NCBI GenBank assembly: GCA_011321815.1
Contig: DROS01000081.1
Location: 1-50,204 of the forward strand
Reading direction: 5' to 3'
DNA from: Gammaproteobacteria bacterium
GTDB lineage: Bacteria; Pseudomonadota; Gammaproteobacteria; SZUA-152
Length of the DNA: 50,204 nucleotides
Shown in pieces: positions 1 through 7,483 of the stretch (within the stretch, counting starts at the first letter, position 1; each line of letters starts with the position of its first letter). A model generated the notes under the pieces. The model saw only the letters and a program-made list of their open reading frames with translations, was not told the origin of the DNA and ran no database searches. A program made the translations under genes and the position numbers.

Positions 1-234
1 AGTTTGAAGTATTGTTCATGGTAATCAATCAGATACGTCAGGATAGAGCGGTTTGAGTCGCTTGGGCATGACGTAAAGGTTCTTTGTTGTTCAAGTGAGA
101 TTAATGTTACTACAAAGTGACAGGCTTCATGCCCATCGTGATGGGGTACGTTGAAATCAGCGTGGTTTTTCGAATTCAATTCGTGTGTCTGAACCCCGGG
201 CGCAGCAGTTGTTTTGTAATCAAATAACCTGATT

Positions 235-250
235 TGTAACCAGGGTTACA
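235..250. promoter_or_regulatory. perfect inverted repeat, possible operator
   Basis: TGTAACC-AG-GGTTACA is a perfect 7+7 inverted repeat with a 2-base centre, about 140 bases before the first gene. The size and symmetry suit a dimeric repressor, but no regulator is identified. The rest of the gene-free stretch 1-391 shows no RNA gene, repeat or convincing promoter to me. Confidence 0.25.
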
Positions 251-391
251 TCCTTTGGTTGTCGATGGAGTTACCTTGCACATGGATGATGGGTTTCATC
301 AGTTGGTCTGTTTTTAGCCACCTGTTAATGCATGTCCCGATTGTATCGCCTTGCGATAAGGTTTATTACAAACAAGTCAGGGGAACGGCGC

Positions 392-973
392 GTGAAGACA
401 AAGCACAAAAATATCGGTGACATGGTGAATGACTGGCCCACCAAAAATAGCCTGTTTGGCAAGTTTGGTTCATATTCGCTGACGATGGGTATTTTGCTGG
501 TTGTCCTGGGTTTTGCCGGCGTCGCGTTTCCCGTCTTCATCTCTTTGGCTACCAGCCTGTTTGTTGCCTGGCTGTTGATCATTGGTGGTATTTTCTGGGC
601 GCTGCATACATACACCTACAGCCGCAGGAGTGTTACCGATTGGCTCAAGCCTGTGTTGTTGCTGGTGACCGGTGGTCTGCTGATTTTTTATCCAGCCTTC
701 GGGGTTGAGACAATTGCGCTGTTGATGGCGATTTATCTTTTACTGAGTGCCTTTGGCAGCTTCAGTCTTGCGCGTTTTACCTATCCTGCCAGGGCCTGGA
801 TGTGGATGACGTTCAGTGGCGTTGTCTCACTACTGCTGGCGACGCTGTTTCTGGTTGGCTGGCCAACGGCTTCGTTGTGGCTGGTGGGGCTCTATATTGG
901 CATCAGTCTTCTGTTTGATGGCTGGACGCTGGTGGCCATTGGCTGGGCAGTGCGCAAAGGGGAGAAATCATGA
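392..973 (+). CDS. HdeD/DUF308-like integral membrane protein
   Basis: This encodes about 193 residues made mostly of short hydrophobic helices in pairs (roughly six membrane segments), the pattern of the HdeD/DUF308 family. E. coli HdeD is linked to acid resistance, but the function of most members is unknown. I place the start at the GTG at 392 because AGGGGAA lies 6 bases upstream. An in-frame ATG at 332 would add 20 residues but has no ribosome site, and ATG 422 is also possible. The stop overlaps the enolase start by four bases (ATGA), so the two genes are probably cotranslated. Why a membrane protein precedes two glycolytic enzymes is not evident from the sequence. Confidence 0.75.
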   Translation: MKTKHKNIGDMVNDWPTKNSLFGKFGSYSLTMGILLVVLGFAGVAFPVFISLATSLFVAWLLIIGGIFWALHTYTYSRRSVTDWLKPVLLLVTGGLLIFYPAFGVETIALLMAIYLLLSAFGSFSLARFTYPARAWMWMTFSGVVSLLLATLFLVGWPTASLWLVGLYIGISLLFDGWTLVAIGWAVRKGEKS

Positions 974-2280
974 GCGGCAATTTCGACATTCAATCCTTGT
1001 TGGGGCGAGAGATTCTGGACTCTCGCGGCAATCCCACCGTGGAGGTTGAGTGCGAGCTTCCAGGGGGGCAGCGCGTTCGTGCTGCTGTGCCCTCCGGTGC
1101 CTCCACGGGCAGTCGTGAAGCGGTGGAGCTGCGTGATGGTGATGTGAAACGCTTTGGCGGAAAGGGGGTTTTGCAGGCGGTGGCCAACGTCAATGAGGTT
1201 ATTGCACCGGCATTGCAAGGCATGGATGTGCGCCAGCAGGCGGTGATTGATCAAACGATGATCGAACTGGATGGTACGCCGAATAAAGCGCGCCTGGGGG
1301 CCAATGCGATGCTCGGTGTCTCCCTGGTGGTGGCGCGGGGGGCGGCTGCGGTCAGCCAATTGCCGTTATATCAATACCTCGGTGGCCCGGCTGCCACACG
1401 TCTGCCCGTGCCGCACATGAATATTCTCAACGGTGGTGTTCATGCCCATTGGCAGGGGGCGGACTTTCAGGAGTTCATGATTGCCCCGTTTGGGGCTGCC
1501 AGTTTCCGTCAGGCGCTGACCTGGGGCAGCGAGGTTTATCACGCCTTACAGGCGCTGCTGGAGCAAAAAGGTTTGTCTGTGGGCGTGGGGGATGAGGGCG
1601 GTTTTGCACCGCAGGTATCCTCCAACGAAGAGCCGTTCGAATTGATTATGCAGGCGATACACAGCGCCGGACTCCGGCCCGGCCAGGATGTCGGTATCGC
1701 TTGTGATCCGGCCTCCAGCGAGTTTTTTATCGACGGCCAGTACCATCTGCGCAGCGAGGGGCGGGTGCTCGATTCTGAGGAGATGACCCGTTACTACGCC
1801 CGCTTGATCGACAGCTACCCGCTGGTGTTGCTGGAAGATGGCATGGCTCAGGACGACTGGGCCGGTTGGCAGCACCACAACGACGTGCTGGGTGATCGTA
1901 TCGAACTGGTGGGCGATGATGTGTTCTGCACCAACCCGGATATTATCGCCCGTGGCATCGAGGATGATATTGCCAACGCCGTGCTGATCAAACTTAATCA
2001 GATTGGCACGCTGACCGAGACCATTGCCGCCACGCGTCTGGCCCGCAACCATGGCTGGGGGGCGTTTGTCTCTCATCGCTCGGGCGAAACAGTGGATAGC
2101 TTCATCGCTGACATGACCGTGGCGCTGGATACAGGTCACCTGAAAACAGGTGCGCCTGCCCGTGGTGAGCGGGTGGAAAAATACAACCAGCTACTGCGCA
2201 TTGAACAACAACTGGGCCAGGCCGCCACCTACGCCGGGCCAGCGGCCTATGTGCGCAGGCCCCAATGGCGAGCCCCGTGA
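970..2280 (+). CDS. eno: enolase, divergent form
   Basis: Phosphopyruvate hydratase, converting 2-phosphoglycerate to phosphoenolpyruvate in the cytoplasm. The 436 residues match family length. Visible signatures are the GNPTVEVE N-terminal motif, QEFMI, GDEGGFAP, LLEDGMAQDDW (metal and substrate region), the LIKLNQIG lysine segment and the SHRSGET signature. It differs from the usual bacterial enzyme in two conserved loops: GGVHAHWQGAD replaces the GGEHADNNVD type, and GAPARGERV replaces GSMSRSDRV. This suggests a paralogue or a separate enolase clade. The catalytic lysine and acidic residues appear retained, so I expect an active enzyme. It overlaps the upstream HdeD-like gene by 4 bases and the following mutase gene by 16 bases, indicating one operon. 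Confidence 0.93.
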   Translation: MSGNFDIQSLLGREILDSRGNPTVEVECELPGGQRVRAAVPSGASTGSREAVELRDGDVKRFGGKGVLQAVANVNEVIAPALQGMDVRQQAVIDQTMIELDGTPNKARLGANAMLGVSLVVARGAAAVSQLPLYQYLGGPAATRLPVPHMNILNGGVHAHWQGADFQEFMIAPFGAASFRQALTWGSEVYHALQALLEQKGLSVGVGDEGGFAPQVSSNEEPFELIMQAIHSAGLRPGQDVGIACDPASSEFFIDGQYHLRSEGRVLDSEEMTRYYARLIDSYPLVLLEDGMAQDDWAGWQHHNDVLGDRIELVGDDVFCTNPDIIARGIEDDIANAVLIKLNQIGTLTETIAATRLARNHGWGAFVSHRSGETVDSFIADMTVALDTGHLKTGAPARGERVEKYNQLLRIEQQLGQAATYAGPAAYVRRPQWRAP

Positions 2281-2978
2281 GCCAACTGTTTTTGGTCAGG
2301 CACGGCCAGTCAATTTGGAATCTGCAAAACCGGTTCACCGGTTGGGTGGATGTGTCGCTGAGTCGGCAGGGTGTGATCGAAGCGCAGCAAGCGGCTGCCC
2401 TGCTGGCGGATGAGACCATTGATGTGGCGTTCACATCGAGCCTGTTGCGGGCGCAGGACAGTCTCTATGAAATCCTCAGACAAAACCGCCACTGCGAACA
2501 GTATGTGCGAGTGCATGAGCAGAGCAGTGAGTGGTATGAACACGTCAGCCCCACCCAGGGTGATGCCAGTGAGCTGAAAATCTACGTCTCGGAAAAACTC
2601 AACGAACGCTACTACGGTGATCTTCAGGGCCTGAACAAGGCGTGGGCCCGTGAGCATTTCGGTGCAGAACAGGTACACCTCTGGCGTCGCAGCTACGATG
2701 TGCCACCGCCCAACGGCGAGAGTTTGAAAATGACGGCCCAGAGAACACTGCCCTATTATCAGCAACGCATCGTGCCCCATCTACAATGTGGCAAGCGTGT
2801 GTTGGTGGCCGCTCACGGCAACTCCCTGCGCTCCATCATCATGCACATCGAGCAGATGACGCCACAGCAGATCCTCGATTACGAACTGGCCACGGCCACA
2901 CCCCATCGCTATACCTTTGACGGCGAGCTGCATCTCATAGAGAAACAGATTATTGTTAATCCTGACAAGGAGAAGTAG
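2265..2978 (+). CDS. gpmA: 2,3-bisphosphoglycerate-dependent phosphoglycerate mutase
   Basis: Interconverts 3- and 2-phosphoglycerate, the step before enolase, so the pair forms a lower-glycolysis unit. The histidine-phosphatase signature LVRHGQSIWN lies at the N terminus, followed by FTGW(V)DV and LNERYYGDLQG, with the second catalytic histidine in AAHGNSLR. The length of 237 residues is slightly below the usual ~250. ATG 2265 overlaps the end of eno by 16 bases. A GTG at 2277 (GTGA overlap with the eno stop) is an equally plausible start and gives a more typical N terminus beginning just before QLFLVRHG. The cofactor-dependent class is assigned from these motifs. Confidence 0.9.
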   Translation: MASPVSQLFLVRHGQSIWNLQNRFTGWVDVSLSRQGVIEAQQAAALLADETIDVAFTSSLLRAQDSLYEILRQNRHCEQYVRVHEQSSEWYEHVSPTQGDASELKIYVSEKLNERYYGDLQGLNKAWAREHFGAEQVHLWRRSYDVPPPNGESLKMTAQRTLPYYQQRIVPHLQCGKRVLVAAHGNSLRSIIMHIEQMTPQQILDYELATATPHRYTFDGELHLIEKQIIVNPDKEK

Positions 2979-3033
2979 GCGCATTGTGTCTGGCAGGTGA
3001 CGGATAGATCTGAACAGAAAGCAGGAACAGCGA

Positions 3034-3540
3034 TTGATCGAGGCTGATCTGACACAGATACAGGATTGGGTAAGGCAGTGGGGTTATCTCGGCATTGTTC
3101 TTTTGATGTTGCTGGAATCGGCCCCGTTGATCGGCCTGATGCTGCCCGGTATTTTTATCACCATCTCCCTGGGCACGCTGACCGCCAGCGGTGTCTTGTC
3201 GTTTGAGCAGGCCTGGCTATACGCTTCACTTGGTGCGGCGCTGGGAGACAGTCTTGGCTACTGGTCCGGGCATCTGGGCTCGAAAGAGCTGCATGGCCAT
3301 CTGCACAAAACCCAGTTTTTGAAAAAGCGCTCAAAGGCTTCCGGCTACCTGAGTCGTTATGGCGCAGCAGGAGTAGCGGTGGGTCGCTTTGTCTGGTTTG
3401 TCCACCCGCTGGTGCCATCGCTGGCCGGCATCTCCGGCATATCGCCCCATCGGTTTTATCTCTACGACCTGCCCGCCTGCCTGCTCTGGGTGGGTCTCTA
3501 TCTGGGTGTTGGGCACGGGTTTAGTGGTATCTGGTTATAA
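3034..3540 (+). CDS. DedA family membrane protein
   Basis: A 168-residue inner-membrane protein of the DedA/SNARE-associated (VTT) family. Members act in lipid-linked-carrier or phospholipid translocation and in membrane homeostasis. Family signatures are the N-terminal E-(S)APL-GL-(M)LPG region, the central GAALGDSLGYWSGHLGS segment, and GRFVWFVHPLVPSLAG with its conserved Arg/Pro. No ATG is available; the TTG at 3034 follows AGCAGGAACAGCGA, an acceptable ribosome site. It is shorter than the usual ~200 residues. It lies 55 bases downstream of gpmA and could be the last gene of that operon. The specific substrate cannot be deduced. Confidence 0.8.
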   Translation: MIEADLTQIQDWVRQWGYLGIVLLMLLESAPLIGLMLPGIFITISLGTLTASGVLSFEQAWLYASLGAALGDSLGYWSGHLGSKELHGHLHKTQFLKKRSKASGYLSRYGAAGVAVGRFVWFVHPLVPSLAGISGISPHRFYLYDLPACLLWVGLYLGVGHGFSGIWL

Positions 3541-3891
3541 ACAAGCCCTGCCATCATTCCGCAAATGCTGTGTAGAAAATCCATCACAGCATACGTCACT
3601 TTATTTTTTTCGCTTACTCATCCCACTTCAGATGAAATTTTTCCAATGACGATACCCAAAAAATCTTTATTTTCAGCTTCATGGTCGTGCATCGCTGCGA
3701 TGCAATTGATTGATTCAGGCTTAATGCTGCGAACATATGAATTCAAAAGCGTTTTTAGTTGTGAGGCGGGGTATGTGCTTCCGGGAAAATGGCCTTGTTT
3801 GCGTCAAAACTCAAGGCAATCACACAGTCGTGCTGTGAAGTCCTTGGGGTCACCGGCACAAAGGGGGCTATTTATTATGTAAAGCCATGCC
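3541..3891. other. gene-free stretch between convergent genes
   Basis: No convincing gene. A 105-codon open frame at 3565-3882 on the plus strand has no family resemblance, no ribosome site and a composition unlike its neighbours. A short hairpin-prone segment around 3810-3870 was compared by eye with the c-di-GMP (GEMM) riboswitch pattern and does not fit. The strands converge here (DedA plus, PEP-CTERM minus). Confidence 0.5.
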
Positions 3892-3924
3892 AAAAAAAAA
3901 CCCGTCGGGAGACAGGTTTTTTTT
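3892..3924 (-). terminator. bidirectional-looking intrinsic terminator
   Basis: A run of A (3892-3900), the stem CCCGTC / GACAGG with loop GGGA, then eight T. On the minus strand this ends the PEP-CTERM transcript 30 bases after its stop. The A and T runs on both sides let it also stop readthrough from the plus strand. Confidence 0.75.
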
Positions 3925-3952
3925 GCAGTAGGTGGAATAGGCTTTCTGCGGC

Positions 3953-4492
3953 TTATGTGCGACGTCGTCCATAGCCTGCGGCAGCAAACCCGACCAGGCC
4001 CAATCCCAGCAGTGCAAGTGAGCCTGGCTCTGGAACCGGTGTTGGTGCAGAGGCGGAGGAAAACACCTGTAGTGTACCCGCAATGTTGTTGCCACTATAT
4101 GCCCAGTTATAAACAGTGTTGTCGTAGCCTGCGCGCATCAGGGTACCTGTACCAGATAACGCCAGATCCACACCTACTCCCGTAGGGCCAACCTCAATTG
4201 TTTCCAGATCGAATGCGAAGCCGCCGATTGTCCATAAAGGTGAAACGCCCGCAAAAGGGGAGGAAAAGTCAAGCGCGTTGAAAGTCGCTATGTCGCTTGC
4301 CACCACACCTTCAGCAGCAAAATCTCCGTCAGCATAGGCGACAGTAGCGCTATTACCATTGAAGGTAACGACTTCGCCTGCAACGGTCGACAGGCCCGTA
4401 AATGCAATATTGCCGGTAATCGGTACAGCCATAACCACGCTGCTTCCCATTGCAAGTAATAAAAGACTTGCACCTCTGATAAAACTTTTCAT
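3953..4492 (-). CDS. PEP-CTERM sorting domain protein
   Basis: A secreted protein of about 179 residues. The N terminus (MKSFIRGASLLLLAMGSS...MA) is a signal peptide, and the C terminus carries VPEPGS, a hydrophobic helix and GRRR, the complete PEP-CTERM sorting signal. Such proteins are processed by an exosortase (EpsH/XrtA-type) and exported, usually in organisms making exopolysaccharide. The middle, about 125 residues, is rich in Gly, Ala, Thr, Ser and Asp and has no recognisable catalytic domain. I start at 4492 because AAAGGAAT precedes it; an in-frame ATG at 4621 would put non-signal sequence first. No exosortase or polysaccharide genes occur in this window, so the processing machinery must lie elsewhere. 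It ends in an intrinsic terminator. Confidence 0.85.
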   Translation of the reverse strand: MKSFIRGASLLLLAMGSSVVMAVPITGNIAFTGLSTVAGEVVTFNGNSATVAYADGDFAAEGVVASDIATFNALDFSSPFAGVSPLWTIGGFAFDLETIEVGPTGVGVDLALSGTGTLMRAGYDNTVYNWAYSGNNIAGTLQVFSSASAPTPVPEPGSLALLGLGLVGFAAAGYGRRRT

Positions 4493-4851
4493 TATTTTAT
4501 ATTCCTTTTTTATAACTAAAATGAATTTACAAACGAGCCCCGTGCAAAACCTGAAACAAACGCTGTAAACCAATGGCGACGCCTGTAGATATACATCTTT
4601 CATGCCAATTATGTAATGCATTGTTTTTAATGAAATTAAATTAGATTTTTTGCTTTATTGGGATAGAGTGTAAAAAAATCCGACAAATCTGATCAGCCGG
4701 TCAATTCCACCCAAGCCAACAGCGGTCTGTGGCGTATTGTAATGAATTTCTGGTCTGGTAGTCGCCCTTTCTGCACCATCAAGAATTTGCGACAAAATTT
4801 GTTTATAGTCCACGGATATAAACACTGTTCAATTTACGCTGTGGGTAACCA
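4493..4851. other. divergent intergenic region PEP-CTERM / ggt
   Basis: An AT-rich 359-base stretch between divergently transcribed genes; it must hold both promoters. I see AT-rich candidates around 4600-4680 and 4790-4810 (TTGTTTATAG... region) but no element strong enough to call. No RNA gene or repeat was seen. Confidence 0.4.
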
Positions 4852-6567
4852 ATGAAAAACCGCATTTCCTTCATAAGCTTAAGCTGCCTTTCCCCATTTT
4901 TGCTGTTTTTCGCCTTGCTGGCGAATGCCGGTGTTACCCCTCCACAAGCTGCCATTGCTACCGCCCACCCGTTGGCAACAGAGGCGGGTCAGGAAATTCT
5001 TCGTGCTGGTGGGAACGCCTTTGATGCGGCAGTGGCCGTTACTGCTGTGCTGGGCGTGGTTGAGCCATACGGGTCGGGCCTGGGCGGGGGTGGTTTTTGG
5101 TTGTTGCACAGGGAGGCGGACAATTTTCAGGTGATGGTGGATGGCCGCGAGAAAGCACCTATGGCGGCGTATCGGGATATGTATCTGGATGATAAGGGCG
5201 ATGTAATATCCGGCGCATCTATCAACGGGCCTTTGGCGGCTGGTATTCCGGGGGTGCCGGCAGCCATGGCGCATATCGCCAGAAAATACGGTCGTTTGCC
5301 ATTGGCGAAAAACCTGGCGCCCGCGATTCGATTGGCGCGGGGTGGTTTCGCTGTGGATGAACAATACCGGCGTTATGCTGAAATGCGCCTGAAAACCCTG
5401 CAACGCTTCCCGGCAACGGCAAAGATCTTTTTGTATAACAATGCCGTCCCTCCATTGGGCTATCTATTGAAGCAGGAGGATCTGGCAAATACCCTGGAAT
5501 CCATTGTGCGGTCCGGTAAGGCGGGTTTTTACCAAGGCGCTTTGGCCAACCGTCTGGTGGATGCGGTAAAAAAGGCCGGTGGTATCTGGTCGCTGGATGA
5601 TTTGAAAAATTATAATATCGTTGAGCGGGAGCCGGTTCGTACGGAATATCGCGGCATGCAGTTAATTTCTGCGGCGCCACCATCCTCGGGTGGTATTGCG
5701 CTGGCCAGCATGGTGCAGATGTTAAAGCAATATGATTTGGAAAAACTATCCACTGCTGACCGGGCGCATTTGATTATTGAAGTTATGCGCCGCGCATACC
5801 GCGACAGGGCAGAATACCTGGGTGACAGTGATTTTGTAGACGTACCTGTTGCGCGCTTGACCAGCACGGCTTATGCCAGAGAGTTGGTGAAGGGGATTCG
5901 CATGGATGAAGCCACACCCAGCACAGGGCTGAAACCTGTGGGCAGACCGAGTGGGGCGGGCAGCGATACTACACATTTTTCCATATTGGACAAGGAGGGT
6001 AATCGCGTTGCGGCAACCGTGAGTGTTAATTATCTTTTTGGTTCCTGTTTTGTCGTGCCGGGCACCGGTTTTTTATTGAATGATGAAATGGACGATTTTT
6101 CGGCCAAACCCGGCGTTGCCAATGCCTATGGTCTGATCGGTGCGGAGGCCAATGCCATCGAACCGGGCAAACGCCCCTTGTCGAGCATGTCCCCTACATT
6201 TTTGGAGGACAATCGCGGTATCGCCATTATCGGCACGCCTGGTGGCAGTCGAATTATCAGCATGGTTTTATTGGCTGCCTTGCAATATGCCGCAGGTGCG
6301 GACGCGCAGTCGGTTGTGCAACTTCCCCGGTTTCATCATCAATACATGCCAGATATCGTGATGTTTGAAAATGATGCCTTTTCCGAAAAAACAGAACAGG
6401 AGCTTGCGCTGCGTGGGCATGTGTTGAAAAAACAAATGTCGCCTTATGGTGGTGGTTTTGGCCACTATGGCAACATGCAAGCTATTGTGTGGGACAAACA
6501 CAAAAATAAAGTCACTGCTGCTAGCGATATGCGTGGTATTGGCGCTGCTGTTGTTTTCAAACAATAA
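4852..6567 (+). CDS. ggt: gamma-glutamyltransferase
   Basis: A periplasmic enzyme that cleaves the gamma-glutamyl bond of glutathione and related amides, allowing the Cys-Gly part to be salvaged. It is 571 residues, normal for the family, and synthesised as one precursor that autocleaves before a Thr. The N terminus is a clear signal peptide ending ANA. The N-terminal subunit contains the RAGGNAFDAAVA and GSGLGGGGFWL motifs. The autocleavage/nucleophile Thr lies in SDTTHFSILDKEGN, followed by conserved GTGFLLNDEMDDF, PGKRPLSSMSPT and GTPGGSRI. ATG 4852 fits the signal peptide. It appears monocistronic, 285 bases after divergent sequence and 114 bases before the next gene. Confidence 0.94.
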   Translation: MKNRISFISLSCLSPFLLFFALLANAGVTPPQAAIATAHPLATEAGQEILRAGGNAFDAAVAVTAVLGVVEPYGSGLGGGGFWLLHREADNFQVMVDGREKAPMAAYRDMYLDDKGDVISGASINGPLAAGIPGVPAAMAHIARKYGRLPLAKNLAPAIRLARGGFAVDEQYRRYAEMRLKTLQRFPATAKIFLYNNAVPPLGYLLKQEDLANTLESIVRSGKAGFYQGALANRLVDAVKKAGGIWSLDDLKNYNIVEREPVRTEYRGMQLISAAPPSSGGIALASMVQMLKQYDLEKLSTADRAHLIIEVMRRAYRDRAEYLGDSDFVDVPVARLTSTAYARELVKGIRMDEATPSTGLKPVGRPSGAGSDTTHFSILDKEGNRVAATVSVNYLFGSCFVVPGTGFLLNDEMDDFSAKPGVANAYGLIGAEANAIEPGKRPLSSMSPTFLEDNRGIAIIGTPGGSRIISMVLLAALQYAAGADAQSVVQLPRFHHQYMPDIVMFENDAFSEKTEQELALRGHVLKKQMSPYGGGFGHYGNMQAIVWDKHKNKVTAASDMRGIGAAVVFKQ

Positions 6568-6641
6568 AAAATTGGATGGCCATTGTTAAAAACAAGAAAG
6601 GCGAATGTGTGATGAAGGCGAGGGCGATGCTTTGAAGAGGT

Positions 6642-6675
6642 GTGTTATTAACGCAGAGTACGCAGAGGCGCAAAG
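6642..6675 (+). repeat. dispersed ACGCAGAG-type repeat, copy 1
   Basis: A 34-base stretch GTGTTATTAACGCAGAGTAC... followed by GCAGAGGCGCAAAG. It matches 41569-41602 at about 29 of 34 positions. The unit (A)CGCAGAG is repeated every 8-9 bases. The last unit (CAAAGGA) serves as the apparent ribosome-binding site of the gene starting at 6682. Confidence 0.7.
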
Positions 6676-6681
6676 GACCTT

Positions 6682-7470
6682 ATGATGTTTGGTTTTAATC
6701 AACAGGCGACGTTGCTGGATGATGAGTCCATTTATTGGATGCTGGATGTTTTTGAATGGGCGTTAACCCATTTTAACAGCCGGAAATTACAGACTGAAAC
6801 ACGTCTGATTTATCCCAATAACGAATGTTTTCCGGGAACAGAAAGCAGTGTGGAAGGCATGGTGACCTTGATTTTTTCACAGGTCAGATCTTATGCCGGC
6901 ATCGCTGCATTACCCTGTGATTTGCAGAATGAAACAGGCGTCAGTCACGCCGTACCACATGAATCAGATGTAGTTGACTTGCCAGTAATGCCGGGCAGTA
7001 AGCGATGGGTATTTACCTATCACACACATACGTTGAATAACCCTGAAGTTTTAATTGCATCTTTTGTACACCAGATCGCCTATCATATTGTTTCTTCAGC
7101 ACATCGCCCACCACCGGGTGGGGATGGGAACTGGCCACATGCAGCAGAAATACTGGCAACCATCATGGGTTTTGGTGTGATTATGGCGAATACGGCAAAT
7201 ACACAGAAAATCCGCTCCTGCGGCAGTTGCAGCGGGCCAGCTGTGGAGCGGGAGTCATTTTTATCACAGTATGATATGAGTTATGCCCTGGGGATATTTT
7301 GCGCATTAAAAAATGTTCCCGTAAAAGAGGCAACGCTACACCTGAAAAAAACATTGCGTACATTTTATAAGAAATCTTATAAGGAAATTCTGAGTACAAC
7401 TTTTTCCGGTAACGACAGGTTAAGGTCTTTGCAAGCGACCCATTTCTCAAATCATCAGCATATTATTTAA
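6682..7470 (+). CDS. hypothetical protein, degenerate zincin-like
   Basis: A 262-residue cytoplasmic protein (no signal peptide) without an assigned function. Residues 128-170 resemble the metal-site region of a family of small bacterial zinc metalloprotease-like proteins: HQIAY (130-134) occupies the position of HExxH, followed by AAEILATIMGFGVIMAN, like the downstream acidic helix. The catalytic Glu and second His are replaced (Q131, Y134), so peptidase activity is unlikely. A CGSC pair at 180-183 could bind metal. The remainder (SQYDMSYALGIF) also fits that family. The ribosome site AAAGGA comes from the end of the upstream repeat. It is 13 bases from ppnN and almost certainly cotranscribed with it. 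The family assignment is from memory of motifs and is tentative. Confidence 0.65.
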   Translation: MMFGFNQQATLLDDESIYWMLDVFEWALTHFNSRKLQTETRLIYPNNECFPGTESSVEGMVTLIFSQVRSYAGIAALPCDLQNETGVSHAVPHESDVVDLPVMPGSKRWVFTYHTHTLNNPEVLIASFVHQIAYHIVSSAHRPPPGGDGNWPHAAEILATIMGFGVIMANTANTQKIRSCGSCSGPAVERESFLSQYDMSYALGIFCALKNVPVKEATLHLKKTLRTFYKKSYKEILSTTFSGNDRLRSLQATHFSNHQHII

Positions 7471-7483
7471 GGACAATCAATAA

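Noticed and set aside
1546-2139. Long antisense frame inside eno
   Set aside because: Shadow of the enolase gene produced by its codon bias; no features of its own.
3780-3880. Possible c-di-GMP (GEMM) riboswitch near the PEP-CTERM gene
   Set aside because: A few fragments look similar (GGCAA, GACGCAAA on opposite strands) but the ordered core and tetraloop-receptor are absent, and it is not in front of a gene on the right strand.
3565-3882. 105-codon open frame on the plus strand
   Set aside because: No ribosome site, no family features; likely chance.
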